A stretch of 44,904 bases of DNA from an uncultured Rhodobiaceae bacterium (GCA_913045225.1 CAJWPC010000005.1:1-44904), one strand, 5' to 3'; positions 8,859-19,593 are shown, counted from the stretch's first letter. Numbers and translations are program-made. The notes: generated by a model from the letters alone, not told the origin.

Positions 8859-9536
8859 ATGCAAGATATAAAAAAAATTTATGATAGTATATCTTATGAA
8901 TTTAATGATGAGAAAATTCTTTTTGATGCAGTTACGCACACAACAAAAGCCAAAAGAAAGAATTTAAATTTTCAGAGGCTAGAATTTCTGGGAGATAGAA
9001 TCCTTGGTCTAATTATTGCAGATATTTTATATAAAAAATTTCCAAATGAACCTGAAGGTGACCTCACACGAAGAATGCATCATTTGGTAAATGAGGATAC
9101 TCTTGCCATGATAGCACGAGATATAGCACTGAATGAGCATATAAGGTTGAGCAATAATGAAGAAAAAACAGGCGGAAGGGATAAAAGTGCAATCTTATCT
9201 GATGCGCTGGAGGCACTTATTGCTGCGATATTTCTGGATAGCGATTACCAATGTGCATATAATTTTATTTCAATGCATTGGGCAAATTATTTGAACTATA
9301 ATGAGCCACCGCCGATTGACCCGAAGACAGAATTACAAGAATGGTGCCATTCGAGAGGTATTGGATTACCAGTATATGTCGAGGTTGAGAAGCGTGGGCC
9401 TGATCACAGTCCGGAATTTACGGTCAATGTCATTTTGAATAATGAATTTGAGGTAAAAGCTGTGGGAAATACGAAAAAGCAGGCAGAGCGTAATGCTGCA
9501 ATAAAAGCTCTTGGTAGTGAATATGTTAAATCCTAA
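8859..9536 (+). CDS. rnc: Ribonuclease III
   Basis: Cleaves double-stranded RNA in rRNA and mRNA processing. The 225 residues carry the signature QRLEFLGDRILGL with E42 and D46, plus D115 and E118 in SDALEALIAAIFLD, the full metal-binding catalytic set. A double-stranded RNA-binding domain follows from about residue 152 (DPKTELQEWC ... KKQAERNAAIKAL). The 3' end overlaps the start of era. Confidence 0.97.
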   Translation: MQDIKKIYDSISYEFNDEKILFDAVTHTTKAKRKNLNFQRLEFLGDRILGLIIADILYKKFPNEPEGDLTRRMHHLVNEDTLAMIARDIALNEHIRLSNNEEKTGGRDKSAILSDALEALIAAIFLDSDYQCAYNFISMHWANYLNYNEPPPIDPKTELQEWCHSRGIGLPVYVEVEKRGPDHSPEFTVNVILNNEFEVKAVGNTKKQAERNAAIKALGSEYVKS

Positions 9537-10401
9537 AGGCAAACAAAAATGTGGGTACATAGCAATAGTAGGCCCAACAAATGCTGGAAAATCAACATTA
9601 TTAAATTCAATACTTGGTAAAAAATTATCAATAGTATCCCATAAGGTCCAGACGACAAGAACACGCATTCAGGCGATATTAACAAAGGAAACATCTCAGC
9701 TGATATTGATAGATACCCCTGGTCTTTTTAATCCAAAAAGATTTAAGGATAGGTCCTTCATAAAAGAGGCAATTTCAAGCTTGGAACGTTCAGATGTCAT
9801 TGTTTATATGGTAGAGGCACACAAAGGGTTTGATAAGGATGCATATAAGAGCCTTGGCAAAATGATTGTAAATCAAGAAATCATAATCATTATCAATAAG
9901 ATTGACCTTGTCAGAAAACCAGATCTATTAAAATTAATGGATGATATAAAAGGCAGCATAAATAAAAATGACATCTATCTCTTGTCAGCATTGAAAAATG
10001 ACGGAGTTAGAGAGTTCTTAGACGGCTTGATTTCTAAAATTCCGAAAAGAGAATGGGAGTTTCCGGCAGATCAAGCAACAAATATATCGGATAAATTCCT
10101 TGCTGAAGAATTTACGCGGGAAAGGATATTGTATCATGTGCACAAAGAGATACCATATTCTGTTATTATCGAAACTGAAAAATGGGATGAGAAAAAAAAG
10201 AATGAGGTGCAAATACACCAAAATATTTACGTAAATAATAGCAATCATAAAAAAATAATTCTTGGTAAAAATGGGGATAAAATAAAACAAATATCTATGC
10301 AGGCAAGGCAAGAAATAGAGAGGTATCTCGGCAAAAAAATACACCTTTATTTATTTATAAAACAAAAAAAGAAAAATACAGCTATAGAACTCATAGAATA
10401 A
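9523..10401 (+). CDS. era: GTPase Era
   Basis: An essential GTPase that binds 16S rRNA and assists 30S subunit maturation. From the ATG at 9523 (292 residues) the G1 motif is GPTNAGKST at 17-25, with DTPGLF (G3) and INKIDL (G4), then a C-terminal KH domain with the loop GKNGDKIKQI. A TTG 12 nt upstream (9511) is in frame, but the ATG gives a standard N-terminus, so it is preferred; either start overlaps rnc. era overlaps rnc by 14 nt, which favours translational coupling. Confidence 0.95.
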   Translation: MLNPKGKQKCGYIAIVGPTNAGKSTLLNSILGKKLSIVSHKVQTTRTRIQAILTKETSQLILIDTPGLFNPKRFKDRSFIKEAISSLERSDVIVYMVEAHKGFDKDAYKSLGKMIVNQEIIIIINKIDLVRKPDLLKLMDDIKGSINKNDIYLLSALKNDGVREFLDGLISKIPKREWEFPADQATNISDKFLAEEFTRERILYHVHKEIPYSVIIETEKWDEKKKNEVQIHQNIYVNNSNHKKIILGKNGDKIKQISMQARQEIERYLGKKIHLYLFIKQKKKNTAIELIE

Positions 10402-10439
10402 GGTTGCGCATATGAGTGATAAATATCTAGGAAGCAATT

Positions 10440-11162
10440 GTGAATTTTGAGGACATAGGCATCGTTATGTCCGTGCGAAGACACGGCGAAAGTTCTGGTA
10501 TACTTGAACTTATAACAAAGAGCCATGGACGCCACCTGGGGCTCGTCAGAGGGTATCAATCTAAAAGTAATAAATCAATTTTACAGCCCGGTAGTACAAT
10601 TAATTTTAATTGGAGGTCACGACTTTCTGAGCATCTAGGTGTTTTTACCTTCGAATTACATACTTCACGATCATTAAACCTAATGAAAAATAAATTTGCA
10701 ATCCTTGTGCTACAAAATTTGATTTCGCATTTAAGATTGCTACCGGAAAGAGAAAATATCACAAAAATTTATAGCCAAACTGAATCAGTACTTGATCAGT
10801 CCCACGAAAATTTTGAGCTCGTTAAAAGTTTTATCTTATGGGAATTAATGTATTTGAAGGAGATTGGCTACGGCATTGATATATCTGAATGTGCAGTAAC
10901 AAAATCTAAGGATAATTTAAAATACGTCTCTCCAAAATCTGGTAGGGCTGTAACACAAGAAATTGGCTTGCCCTATAAGGATAAACTTTTAGAGATTCCA
11001 AAATTTATACATGATGCAAAATATACGGACCGTGATGATCTTTTAAAAGGACTCTTATTAACAGAATTTTTTTTAAAAAGGGATGTATACAAGCCATTAC
11101 AATTAAAAGTAACAAGTTTTCGTGCTAGTCTTTACAAACTTATAAATAGTTTTGAGACATAG
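10440..11162 (+). CDS. recO: DNA repair protein RecO
   Basis: Helps load RecA in the RecFOR gap-repair pathway and anneals single strands. The 240-residue protein has the N-terminal OB-fold start (FEDIGIVMSVRRHGESSGI, SHGRHLGLVRG) and the alphaproteobacterial YVSPKSGRAV motif in the C-terminal half. No four-cysteine zinc site is visible. The start is GTG at 10440, supported by AGGAAG 5-6 nt upstream. It lies 38 nt after era and 3 nt before parC. Confidence 0.93.
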   Translation: MNFEDIGIVMSVRRHGESSGILELITKSHGRHLGLVRGYQSKSNKSILQPGSTINFNWRSRLSEHLGVFTFELHTSRSLNLMKNKFAILVLQNLISHLRLLPERENITKIYSQTESVLDQSHENFELVKSFILWELMYLKEIGYGIDISECAVTKSKDNLKYVSPKSGRAVTQEIGLPYKDKLLEIPKFIHDAKYTDRDDLLKGLLLTEFFLKRDVYKPLQLKVTSFRASLYKLINSFET

Positions 11163-11165
11163 ATT

Positions 11166-13409
11166 GTGACTGATGATATTGACGAGATTAGTATAAAATC
11201 TGACTTTATTGACCTTCTAAAAGAAAAATATTTATCCTACGCTCTGTCCACCATTACTGATAGAGCGCTTCCTGACGTAAGAGATGGGCTCAAACCCGTG
11301 CACAGAAGATTATTATATGCAATGTCTGAACTTAAGCTCGGCTCTGAGGAGTCATTTAAAAAATGTGCCAGAGTTGTCGGTGACGTGATAGGTAAGTATC
11401 ACCCACATGGAGAACAAGCGGTTTACGACTCTCTTGTTAAACTTGCACAAGATTTTTCACACAGATATCCGCTGATACAAGGTCAGGGAAATTTCGGTAA
11501 TATCGATGGTGACAATGCCGCCGCGATGAGATACACGGAGTCGAGATTAACTAGAGTTTCTGAATTAATTATGGATAAGATTAATGACGGCACCACAAAA
11601 TTTATTAGGAATTATGATGAAACCGAGTATGAGCCTACCGTATTTCCATCCTACTTCCCAAATTTACTAGCAAATGGCTCTAGTGGCATTGCTGTGGGTA
11701 TGGCCACAAATATCCCACCGCATAATATAATTGAGATACTAGAAATGGCTGAATTACTCATTGAGAACGAGGACATTGATGGCGATGCTTTAATGAAGAA
11801 TTTCAATGGCCCAGATCTGCCAACTGGTGGTGTGATTGTGTCAACTAAGGAGGAAATCCACGAGATCTATCAAAAAGGCAGGGGCTCGCTAAAGATCAGA
11901 TGCAAATGGGAAGAAGTAAAAGTTAACAACAGCTACGTGATAAAAATCACAGAAATTCCGTTTGGGATTCAAAAATCAAAGCTTATTGAGAAACTAGCTG
12001 ATTGTATTCTGTCAAAAACAATAAAAAATATTGCTGATGTGAGAGATGAGTCTGATGAAAATGTATGTATTATAATTAAACCAAAAAACGCAAGTATCCC
12101 ACCCCTTCAGATTATGGGTAACTTATACAAATTTACAGATCTTGAAGTAAATTTATCAATAAATATGAATGTTCTTCAGGGTGGAGAAGGAAAAATACCA
12201 AGAGTCTTAAGCTTGAAAGAAATTATTATACAATGGCTTGATCATCGACACCAAATTTTGATCAAAAGCAATGAGTTTTATTTGGAAAGGGCCGAGAAAA
12301 AGATACACAACCTCGAGGGCTACTTAATTGTTTACATGAATATTGACCAGGTAATTTCAATAATTAGGAATAGCGACACACCAAAAGCTGACTTAATTTC
12401 AGAATTTGATATATCAGAAGGCCAAGCGGAGTCTATTTTGGAAATGAAACTGAGATCTCTCAGAAAACTCGAGGAAATATCGTTGAAAAATGACTTAAAA
12501 AAATTCAAGAAACAGAGAAAAGAGATAAAAGAAATTCTTATTTCCCCTTCCATCCAAAAATTAAGAATGCTTGAGGAGATTAATGTACTTAAGAATTTAT
12601 TCACTGAAGATAAAAATCTATCAAGTATGGCGAGGAGGCTAACCCTCATTCAGGCTCCATCAGATATTGAGTTGGAAAACTGTGACGAAGAGTTTTCCGT
12701 AACAGTCTTCCTTACTGAAAAAGGTTGGATAAGAACTGTTGAGGGTCACAACGTAGATGAGAACGCTATCAAGTTAAAGGATCAAGATAAGCTAATGTGC
12801 ACTGCAAAAATTACGACGGAAAAAAAGCTACTGATATTCACTAACATCGGAAAAGTGTATTCCATTCATGCAAATAAATTAAAAATAAAGAATAATGATT
12901 TTGAGCCAATTAGGAAGTATTTGAACTTGACTCAGGACGAATACATATTGCATGTTAATGAATATTCATTAGATGGTCCTGATCTAATTTTGATATCTAA
13001 AAAAGGCAAAGGCATGATATCAAAACAAAAAGAAATGCTTACATCAACACGTAATGGTAAAGTAGTCATTAATCTTGCGCGAGGGGTTTCCGTTTGTGCC
13101 GTCAGACAAGTTTCAGGGAGCCATATTGCTGTGATAAGTGACTCAGGAAATCTGCTCGTTTTCAGTCATGAGGATATAAAAAGATTAAGCCGTGGGTCTG
13201 GTATAATTTTTCAAAACCTTAAAAATGGTACCATTATTGACATCACCTCAGCCAATCCGAATGAAGTAATTAATCTAGTGAATAAAAATACAAGCAGATC
13301 TATTATAAAAATAGATACAAGTGATTTTTTAGGTGAGAGGGGGAGAGTTGGGAAAAGCTTAAAACTCAGAAACAGATCAAACATTCCGCTTCTAAGGTTT
13401 TCTAAATAA
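11166..13409 (+). CDS. parC: DNA topoisomerase IV subunit A
   Basis: The breakage-reunion subunit of topoisomerase IV, which separates daughter chromosomes. Its 747 residues include the active-site Tyr123 in [10 protein letters not shown] and the motifs KYHPHG and [14 protein letters not shown] coiled-coil tower (about 365-480) and a C-terminal beta-pinwheel follow. The length and the lack of a GyrA box (QRRGGRG-like) favour ParC over GyrA, as does its position after recO. The start is GTG, since no ATG is near. At the quinolone-resistance position equal to E. coli ParC Ser80 there is Q84 ([10 protein letters not shown]). It is the last gene of the rel operon and converges on mscS. Confidence 0.94.
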   Translation: MTDDIDEISIKSDFIDLLKEKYLSYALSTITDRALPDVRDGLKPVHRRLLYAMSELKLGSEESFKKCARVVGDVIGKYHPHGEQAVYDSLVKLAQDFSHRYPLIQGQGNFGNIDGDNAAAMRYTESRLTRVSELIMDKINDGTTKFIRNYDETEYEPTVFPSYFPNLLANGSSGIAVGMATNIPPHNIIEILEMAELLIENEDIDGDALMKNFNGPDLPTGGVIVSTKEEIHEIYQKGRGSLKIRCKWEEVKVNNSYVIKITEIPFGIQKSKLIEKLADCILSKTIKNIADVRDESDENVCIIIKPKNASIPPLQIMGNLYKFTDLEVNLSINMNVLQGGEGKIPRVLSLKEIIIQWLDHRHQILIKSNEFYLERAEKKIHNLEGYLIVYMNIDQVISIIRNSDTPKADLISEFDISEGQAESILEMKLRSLRKLEEISLKNDLKKFKKQRKEIKEILISPSIQKLRMLEEINVLKNLFTEDKNLSSMARRLTLIQAPSDIELENCDEEFSVTVFLTEKGWIRTVEGHNVDENAIKLKDQDKLMCTAKITTEKKLLIFTNIGKVYSIHANKLKIKNNDFEPIRKYLNLTQDEYILHVNEYSLDGPDLILISKKGKGMISKQKEMLTSTRNGKVVINLARGVSVCAVRQVSGSHIAVISDSGNLLVFSHEDIKRLSRGSGIIFQNLKNGTIIDITSANPNEVINLVNKNTSRSIIKIDTSDFLGERGRVGKSLKLRNRSNIPLLRFSK

Positions 13410-13423
13410 AATATAACTTCAAA

Positions 13424-14470
13424 TTACTCTTTTGCGATGTGCAAAGTTTGAGTTGGGTATGCAAAATCAATTTTTTCATCTTCAAATTTTTTGAAAATTG
13501 CATAATTAATATTCTGTATGATGTTCATGTATTCTATGTAGTCATTTCCAGGGACGGACACATAAAAAACAACCTCAAAAAGCAGTGAAGAGTCCCCAAG
13601 GCTTTTGAAGTTTGCTCGCTCAAAGCGAGCATTCTCCGTTTTCTTTATTATCTCTTCAATAAAATTTGGGATTTTTGTAAGTGATTTATATGGTGTTTGA
13701 TAAACCACACCTATGTTGATTAGTGCTCTCCTCTCTTTCATTCTTCTATAATTTCGGACTCTGCTTGCCAGCAAGTCAGCATTTGAACATACCAGCTCTT
13801 CACCCGATAGCGCCCTAATTCTGGTTGTTTTTATCCCTATCTGTTCTACGGTCCCAGACATTTCACCCACCACAATGTAATCATCAATCTCAAAAGGTTT
13901 ATCTAATACTATTGCAAGGGATGCAAATAAATCACTGAGAATATTTTGAGCCGCCAGTGCTATAGCTATGCCCCCAATGCCTAATCCAGCAACTAGTGCT
14001 GTTATGTCAATACCAATATTTTCAATGCATAATAGTAGGGCAATTGACCAGATTGCTGATCTCGTAAAGAATTTGATGAGTGAAACCGCATTTTTTACGG
14101 CACTTTTCTTTGATGATGTTTTTAATTTATTACTTTTTGCTATGAAATGAACCAAAATACCATCTACAATATACGCAAATTGTATAAAAAAGATGATGTA
14201 TAAAAGGGTGCTTACGACGCTTGCAAATGGATAGTTTTGAAATAAAATTTTTGTTATAAATAAAAATAAAATTAAGAAAATGGCAATATTGTGTAGCCTG
14301 TCGAGTATTATATTAAATACAGCCAAAAAATTATTTTTATCTTTTATATGGTTAATTGTTCTATTTTTTGTCCAAATGACAGACAGGTAGAGGATAATCG
14401 ATAAGATCAAGGAAAATCCACCAAGCATTAAAATTTCAACATAATCATTTACAAGGTTACTGAGGTTCAT
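13424..14470 (-). CDS. Small-conductance mechanosensitive channel (MscS family)
   Basis: An inner-membrane tension-gated channel that releases solutes on hypo-osmotic shock. The 348-residue protein has about four N-terminal hydrophobic segments. The pore helix and beta domain follow: GLGIGGIAIALAAQNILSDL, LDKPFEIDDYIVVGEMSG, and VEQIGIKTTRIRALSGEELV. The ATG at 14468-14470 is chosen because AGGTTGA lies 4-5 nt upstream; an in-frame ATG at 14512 would put 14 extra residues inside hemB. The start lies 4 nt after the hemB stop, so the pair is probably co-transcribed. The gene converges on parC with a 14-nt gap. Confidence 0.93.
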   Translation of the reverse strand: MNLSNLVNDYVEILMLGGFSLILSIILYLSVIWTKNRTINHIKDKNNFLAVFNIILDRLHNIAIFLILFLFITKILFQNYPFASVVSTLLYIIFFIQFAYIVDGILVHFIAKSNKLKTSSKKSAVKNAVSLIKFFTRSAIWSIALLLCIENIGIDITALVAGLGIGGIAIALAAQNILSDLFASLAIVLDKPFEIDDYIVVGEMSGTVEQIGIKTTRIRALSGEELVCSNADLLASRVRNYRRMKERRALINIGVVYQTPYKSLTKIPNFIEEIIKKTENARFERANFKSLGDSSLLFEVVFYVSVPGNDYIEYMNIIQNINYAIFKKFEDEKIDFAYPTQTLHIAKE

Positions 14471-14474
14471 TTGG

Positions 14475-15461
14475 TCAACCTGATATTTTCTTCGCAACAT
14501 CCAGTGCCGCATAGGTTAATATACCATCAGCTCCAGCCCTTTTAAAGCACAATAAGGTTTCCATTATTATATCATCATATTCTATCCATCCATTCATTGA
14601 GGCTGCCATCAGAGATGCATATTCACCGGATACCTGGTATGCAAAAGTTGGAACTTTTAAGTATGTTTTTATTTTGTGAATGATATCCAGATATGGTAGA
14701 CCGGGCTTAACCATAACCATATCAGCTCCTTCACCTATGTCGAGTTCAGCTTCCCGTAAGGCCTCATCACTATTTGCGACATCCATTTGATATGTTTTTT
14801 TATCGCCAGTCAAATTTTTGTTAGACTTAATTGCATCTCTAAAAGGGCCATAGTAATTTGATGCATATTTTGCTGCATACGACATTATTATCTTATCCTG
14901 AAAATTATGACTCTCTAGGGCTTCTCTAATTTTTAAAACTCTGCCGTCCATCATATCGGATGGTGCAATAATATCTGTACCTGACTCACATTGATTAATC
15001 GCTTGTTTTATCAAGATTTCAATTGTTTCATCATTTGCTATCAAGTTATTTTTTAAGATTCCATCGTGGCCATGAGAAGTATATGGATCTAATGCGACAT
15101 CTGTCATTACACCTATATTTGATACTTTATTTTTAATTTCAGACACTGTCCTGCAAATAAGGTTATCAGCTCTATATGACTCCTCGGCGTGATCGGTTTT
15201 GAGATTGCTATCAATAACTGGAAAAATAGCAATTAGAGGCAAACCATTATCTTCGCACTCTTTTGCAACCTCGATTATGCGGTCGATAGTGTATCTATTG
15301 ACTCCTGGAAGCGAATTTATTGGCTCAATCTTATTACTACCTTCCATTACAAAGACTGGTAGAATGAGGTCGCTGGTTGATACATTATTCTCACAAACCA
15401 ATCTTCTTGACCAGTCTGATTGTCTATTTCTCCTCATTCTATTTAATGGGTAACCATGCAT
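14475..15461 (-). CDS. hemB: Porphobilinogen synthase (delta-aminolevulinic acid dehydratase)
   Basis: Condenses two 5-aminolevulinate molecules to porphobilinogen in tetrapyrrole synthesis. The 328 residues contain both active-site lysine motifs, SYAAKYASNYYGPFRD and MVMVKPGLPYLDI. The metal-site segment reads DVALDPYTSHGHDG, with Asp/Ala in place of the three cysteines, so this is the Mg-type rather than Zn-type enzyme. The N-terminal YPLNRMRRNRQSDWSRRLV supports the ATG at 15461. Its substrate is made by hemA, 1.5 kb away. It is divergent from the L,D-transpeptidase gene across about 100 bp. Confidence 0.97.
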   Translation of the reverse strand: MHGYPLNRMRRNRQSDWSRRLVCENNVSTSDLILPVFVMEGSNKIEPINSLPGVNRYTIDRIIEVAKECEDNGLPLIAIFPVIDSNLKTDHAEESYRADNLICRTVSEIKNKVSNIGVMTDVALDPYTSHGHDGILKNNLIANDETIEILIKQAINQCESGTDIIAPSDMMDGRVLKIREALESHNFQDKIIMSYAAKYASNYYGPFRDAIKSNKNLTGDKKTYQMDVANSDEALREAELDIGEGADMVMVKPGLPYLDIIHKIKTYLKVPTFAYQVSGEYASLMAASMNGWIEYDDIIMETLLCFKRAGADGILTYAALDVAKKISG

Positions 15462-15563
15462 GCTATTATTTATTATTTTTCAGAATTTAACGCGATGTTT
15501 ATGAATCATATATAATATTTAACATAAAATATAAGCTTTTCAAAATATAGTAAAATTTAAATA

Positions 15564-16844
15564 ATGAAAAAACTGCAAAATCAATCAAGACGACTAATCA
15601 AAAGTTTTTTTTATTTCATACTCATTTACTTTTATTTAAATTCTACCACTCTTAATGCAAGTATTTATGATCAAATTGACAAGTTAGACAGAAGTGACCT
15701 TTTCTATGTTGAAGATGTAATTTTTGAGTCTTCACCAGCTAGCCTTGCTCAAATTGCTGACCAATACATATTACCTATAACTTCAGATGAAACCATACTG
15801 ACATATGAATCCTATCTTGAACTCACAGATACAATAACGAGATACCAAAAAATACACAAATCTGGTGGTTGGCAGGAAATCAAAATTGATAGAGAATTAG
15901 GTATTGGTGATGTGTCACCAGATATCATTGCATTACGAAACCGATTAAAGATAACCGAAGATATGGTTGAGGATAGAGGTATCGCCGATATTTTTGATAT
16001 ATTTGTTGAGAACGGTCTCAAAAAATTTCAATTCAGGCATGGTATTGCTCCAACTGGGGTGTTAGATGATGCCACCATAGATGCGTTAAATATGCCAGTG
16101 GAGGATAAATTGAAAATATTGGGAGCCAACAAAACTAGGCTATTGAATTATATGTCAGGTTTGGGATCAAAGTATATTTTTGTAAACATACCAGGTAACT
16201 ATCTGCTAGCTGTCGATGATAATAAGATAGAGTTTCAAACAAAAGTAGTCGTCGGGAGGGATGAGAGGCAGACACCGACTCTATCAAGTGACATATATGA
16301 AATAAATTTTTTCCCATTTTGGCACATACCAGAGAGCATAGTACAAAAAGACATAGCCAAGGCGATGCAAATTGATAGTGAGTATTTGAAAAAAAATAAT
16401 ATTTTCATTTACCAGGACTATTATTACAAGGACACAATTAATCCTGAGTATATTGATTGGTATTCAGATGAGCCAACACTTTTTAAGTTTCGACAAAACC
16501 CTGGTTATACGAATTCACTGGGGGTTGCAAAGATTAACTTTGCGAACAAGCACGCGGTATTTTTGCATGATACCCCAAATAAATCATTATTTAGCGACGG
16601 TCAAAGATTCTTTAGTTCCGGTTGCGTGAGAGTACAAAATATAGACGATCTCATTCAATGGTTATTATCCCCAAACAAAGGGTGGACGAGGAATAAATTA
16701 GAAAATATCTTAAATATTGTACAAACAACGACAGTCAGGATGGATGAAGAAATACCAATTAAAATAGGTTATTTGACTGCTTGGTATGATAATGGGTTGG
16801 TGCATTTTAGAGAGGATATATATGGAAAGGATCCTGTAAGATAA
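15564..16844 (+). CDS. L,D-transpeptidase (YcbB/LdtD-like), peptidoglycan cross-linking
   Basis: Forms 3-3 cross-links between DAP residues of peptidoglycan in the periplasm. The 426-residue protein has an N-terminal signal peptide (hydrophobic residues 14-32). A peptidoglycan-binding repeat lies at about 118-172 (LKKFQFRHGIAPTGVLDDAT). The YkuD catalytic domain has the histidine segment HAVFLHDTPNK and the nucleophile C354 in FFSSGCVRVQN. The layout matches the LdtD/YcbB group, but the large N-terminal domain is shorter than in E. coli LdtD (about 615 residues). It is transcribed away from hemB. Confidence 0.9.
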   Translation: MKKLQNQSRRLIKSFFYFILIYFYLNSTTLNASIYDQIDKLDRSDLFYVEDVIFESSPASLAQIADQYILPITSDETILTYESYLELTDTITRYQKIHKSGGWQEIKIDRELGIGDVSPDIIALRNRLKITEDMVEDRGIADIFDIFVENGLKKFQFRHGIAPTGVLDDATIDALNMPVEDKLKILGANKTRLLNYMSGLGSKYIFVNIPGNYLLAVDDNKIEFQTKVVVGRDERQTPTLSSDIYEINFFPFWHIPESIVQKDIAKAMQIDSEYLKKNNIFIYQDYYYKDTINPEYIDWYSDEPTLFKFRQNPGYTNSLGVAKINFANKHAVFLHDTPNKSLFSDGQRFFSSGCVRVQNIDDLIQWLLSPNKGWTRNKLENILNIVQTTTVRMDEEIPIKIGYLTAWYDNGLVHFREDIYGKDPVR

Positions 16845-16983
16845 ATAAACTAATTGTAAAAAGTAATTTTATTAATTTCACCTGTATGCAATGGAGAGAA
16901 TCTGATAAATTTTATAATGTCGACCCTATTAAACATTTGAAATTTATTCTATAAAATATTATGTATTAGTTATGGAAAAGCGC

Positions 16984-18204
16984 ATGAAATATAAATATAA
17001 TCAATATGTGGAAGAGTCCATAAACAGTATCATAAGCGAAGGTCGTTACAGAACTTTCGCAAATATAACAAGGTCTTGCGGGAATTACCCACACGCAACA
17101 CTTTATCATGACGATGGTTTTGAGCAGCAAATTACCGTCTGGTGTTCAAACGACTACCTTGGCATGGGGCAAAACAAAGATATTCTTAATTCTATCAAAA
17201 CAACTCTAGACAATGTTGGTGCTGGATCAGGTGGTACACGTAATATATCGGGCACAACAAAAGAACACGTCTTACTAGAGAGTGAAATCGCAGTTTTGCA
17301 CCAAAAGCAGGCAGCGCTTCTATTTACCTCTGGATACGTCGCTAATGATGCGACTTTATCAACCTTATCAAAAATAATACCAGATTTAGTTATGTTGTCA
17401 GACGAGAATAATCATGCCTCAATGATAGAAGGCATCCGTCACGGGGGTGCACCAAAAATGATATTCAAACATAATGATATGGCCGATTTAGAGGATAAAC
17501 TTAGGACACTAGGATCTGAAAAAAATAAAATAATTGTTTTTGAGTCGGTCTATTCGATGGATGGCTACACTGCAAAGATAAAAGACATATGTGATCTCGC
17601 TGAAAAATATAACGCTTTAACATACATAGATGAAGTTCATGCCGTCGGTATGTATGGCCAGAACGGAGCAGGTCTTGCGGAACAGGCAGAGCAGATGAAA
17701 AGAATTGACATAATTGAAGGAACGCTCGCAAAAGCATATGGATTGATGGGCGGATATATTGCAGGTGACAAAATAATGATTGATGCCATAAGATCCTATG
17801 CGCCAGGTTTTATTTTCACAACATCTTTCCCACCCTCGATAGCAGCCGGAGCAAGAACAAGTATAAATTACTTAAAAAATTCTTCGCTTGAGAGAGATAA
17901 AATGCATGAAAGTGTATCTATCATAAAGGACAAGCTGTCACAAAAACATTTGCCTCTGATTCATAATGATAGTCATATTATTCCAATTATTATCGGTGAC
18001 CCAGTTCTGACAAAGAAAGTGACTGATCAGCTATTAAATGACTTTAGCATTTATGTACAACCAATCAACTACCCAACAGTCCCAAAGGGGACTGAAAGGC
18101 TTAGAATAACTGTTAGCCCACTTCATACCCAGTCAGATATTGATCATTTAGTCGAATCGCTTGATGCAATCTGGAAGGAAATGAACATAGCACGCGCAGC
18201 TTAA
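16984..18204 (+). CDS. hemA: 5-aminolevulinate synthase (C4 pathway)
   Basis: A PLP enzyme that joins glycine and succinyl-CoA to form 5-aminolevulinate, the entry to heme synthesis in Alphaproteobacteria. From the ATG at 16984 it has 406 residues. [13 protein letters not shown] is the substrate-binding loop, [12 protein letters not shown] carries the PLP-pyridine Asp, and the PLP lysine is K250 in [12 protein letters not shown]. An in-frame ATG 12 nt upstream lacks a binding site, whereas GGAAAAG precedes the chosen start, and MKYKYNQY matches family N-termini. The 139-bp upstream gap holds AT-rich, promoter-like sequence. The glyA gene downstream interconverts serine and glycine, its substrate. 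Confidence 0.96.
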   Translation: MKYKYNQYVEESINSIISEGRYRTFANITRSCGNYPHATLYHDDGFEQQITVWCSNDYLGMGQNKDILNSIKTTLDNVGAGSGGTRNISGTTKEHVLLESEIAVLHQKQAALLFTSGYVANDATLSTLSKIIPDLVMLSDENNHASMIEGIRHGGAPKMIFKHNDMADLEDKLRTLGSEKNKIIVFESVYSMDGYTAKIKDICDLAEKYNALTYIDEVHAVGMYGQNGAGLAEQAEQMKRIDIIEGTLAKAYGLMGGYIAGDKIMIDAIRSYAPGFIFTTSFPPSIAAGARTSINYLKNSSLERDKMHESVSIIKDKLSQKHLPLIHNDSHIIPIIIGDPVLTKKVTDQLLNDFSIYVQPINYPTVPKGTERLRITVSPLHTQSDIDHLVESLDAIWKEMNIARAA

Positions 18205-18231
18205 TAAATAAATATTATAAATGGAGAAATA

Positions 18232-18399
18232 ATGAGAAACGAATTTTTAAATACAACAATTGCCGATACCGATCCTGAAGTTTCAGAAGCGATGAATAAA
18301 GAGGATGATGAAAAAATGAGAAATGATTTCTTCAATGCATCAATTGCAGAAGTTGATCCTGAAGTATCTGAGTCAATTAACAGAGAAATAAAGAGACAA
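18232..18399 (+). repeat. 84-nt diverged tandem duplication within glyA
   Basis: Copy 1 is 18232-18315 and copy 2 is 18316-18399. Aligned without gaps they share about 56 of 84 bases. Over the first 72 bases about 52 match, and 15 of 24 residues are identical. Most differences are at third codon positions, so both copies seem to have been kept under coding constraint since duplication. The final four codons differ. Confidence 0.85.
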
Positions 18400-19593
18400 A
18401 AATATGGTATTGAGTTAATTGCGTCTGAGAATATTGTCTCCAGAGCTGTATTGGAAGCACAAGGTTCGATCCTGACAAATAAATATGCCGAAGGATACCC
18501 ACAAAAAAGATATTATGGTGGGTGTATGTTCGTCGATGAAACAGAGCAGCTTGCAATAGACAGGGCAAAAGAGTTATTCAATTGCTCTTTTGCGAATGTC
18601 CAACCTCACTCTGGATCGCAGGCAAATCAAGCCGTAATGCTTGCTCTTTTAAAGCCGGGAGATACCTTTATGGGAATGTCACTCGCTGCAGGAGGCCATT
18701 TAACACATGGAGCTGCACCAAATTTGTCAGGTAAATGGTTTGAGGCTATCCACTATGGTGTAAGAAAAGATGATGCGCTTATTGATTTTGACGAAATCAG
18801 AAAACTTGCTCATGAAAAAAAACCAAAATTAATTATAGCAGGGGGTTCGGCTTATCCAAGAATAATTAATTTTAGTAAGTTCAGAGAAATTTGTGATGAG
18901 GTTGGCGCATACCTTCTCGTAGACATGGCCCACTTTTCAGGCCTAGTCGCGGGTCTTGCATACCCAAGCCCTTTTCCGTATGCTGACATTGTCACAAGCA
19001 CGACGCACAAGGTTCTAAGGGGACCAAGAGGTGGCTTAATACTTACAAATAATGAGGAAATTGCAAAAAAACTTAACTCAGCTATATTTCCTGGTCTTCA
19101 AGGTGGGCCAATGTGCCATATTATTGCTGCAAAGGCAGTTGCATTCCGAGAGGCTTTGACAAATGAATTTAAAGAATATGCGAAGCAGGTCGTGAATAAC
19201 TCAGTAGCTTTAGCAGAGTCAGTAAGGTCAAGAGGATTTGATATCGTATCGGGTGGTACTGAAACACATTTATCTTTGATTGATTTGAGACCAAAAGGGC
19301 TAACCGGTAAGATTGCTGAAAAATCACTCGAAAACGCTGGGATTACATGTAACAAAAACGGTATTCCATTTGACCCTGAGTCACCGTTTATTACATCTGG
19401 TATCCGCCTTGGAACTCCAGCAGCTACATCTCGCGGATTTAAAGAGCAAGAATTCAAGATGGTTGGTAACCTCATAGGTGATGTTTTAGACGGGTTATCA
19501 AAAAATAAGGAAGATAATAGCTTGACCGAGAAAGAAGTGCTCAAAAAAGTTGAGAAATTATGTAAAGAGTTTCCAATTTATCCATCATTATAG
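18232..19593 (+). CDS. glyA: Serine hydroxymethyltransferase with duplicated N-terminus
   Basis: A PLP enzyme that interconverts serine and glycine with tetrahydrofolate and is a main source of one-carbon units. The catalytic body is normal: [19 protein letters not shown], the PLP-lysine motif [13 protein letters not shown] (K260) and [13 protein letters not shown]. At 453 residues it is about 25 longer than usual because residues 1-28 and 29-56 are near-copies ([20 protein letters not shown] and [20 protein letters not shown]). The second copy is the canonical N-terminus. A GGAGAAATA site precedes the first ATG; the ATG at 18316 is preceded by GAGGATGATGAAAAA and could serve as an internal start giving a 425-residue enzyme. 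nrdR follows after 12 nt. Confidence 0.95.
   Translation: MRNEFLNTTIADTDPEVSEAMNKEDDEKMRNDFFNASIAEVDPEVSESINREIKRQKYGIELIASENIVSRAVLEAQGSILTNKYAEGYPQKRYYGGCMFVDETEQLAIDRAKELFNCSFANVQPHSGSQANQAVMLALLKPGDTFMGMSLAAGGHLTHGAAPNLSGKWFEAIHYGVRKDDALIDFDEIRKLAHEKKPKLIIAGGSAYPRIINFSKFREICDEVGAYLLVDMAHFSGLVAGLAYPSPFPYADIVTSTTHKVLRGPRGGLILTNNEEIAKKLNSAIFPGLQGGPMCHIIAAKAVAFREALTNEFKEYAKQVVNNSVALAESVRSRGFDIVSGGTETHLSLIDLRPKGLTGKIAEKSLENAGITCNKNGIPFDPESPFITSGIRLGTPAATSRGFKEQEFKMVGNLIGDVLDGLSKNKEDNSLTEKEVLKKVEKLCKEFPIYPSL

Noticed and set aside
10411-10449. 12-codon frame (MSDKYLGSNCEF) between era and recO
   Set aside because: Too short to judge; it overlaps the recO Shine-Dalgarno and start and is better explained as spacer.
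13426-13456. Imperfect hairpin at the parC-mscS convergence (TTTGC/GCAAA)
   Set aside because: Only five paired bases before mismatches, no T-run in either direction, and it lies in mscS coding sequence.
16886-16954. 22-codon frame upstream of hemA (MQWRESDKFYNVDPI...)
   Set aside because: No ribosome site, no compositional contrast with its surroundings, and promoter-like AT sequence overlaps it.
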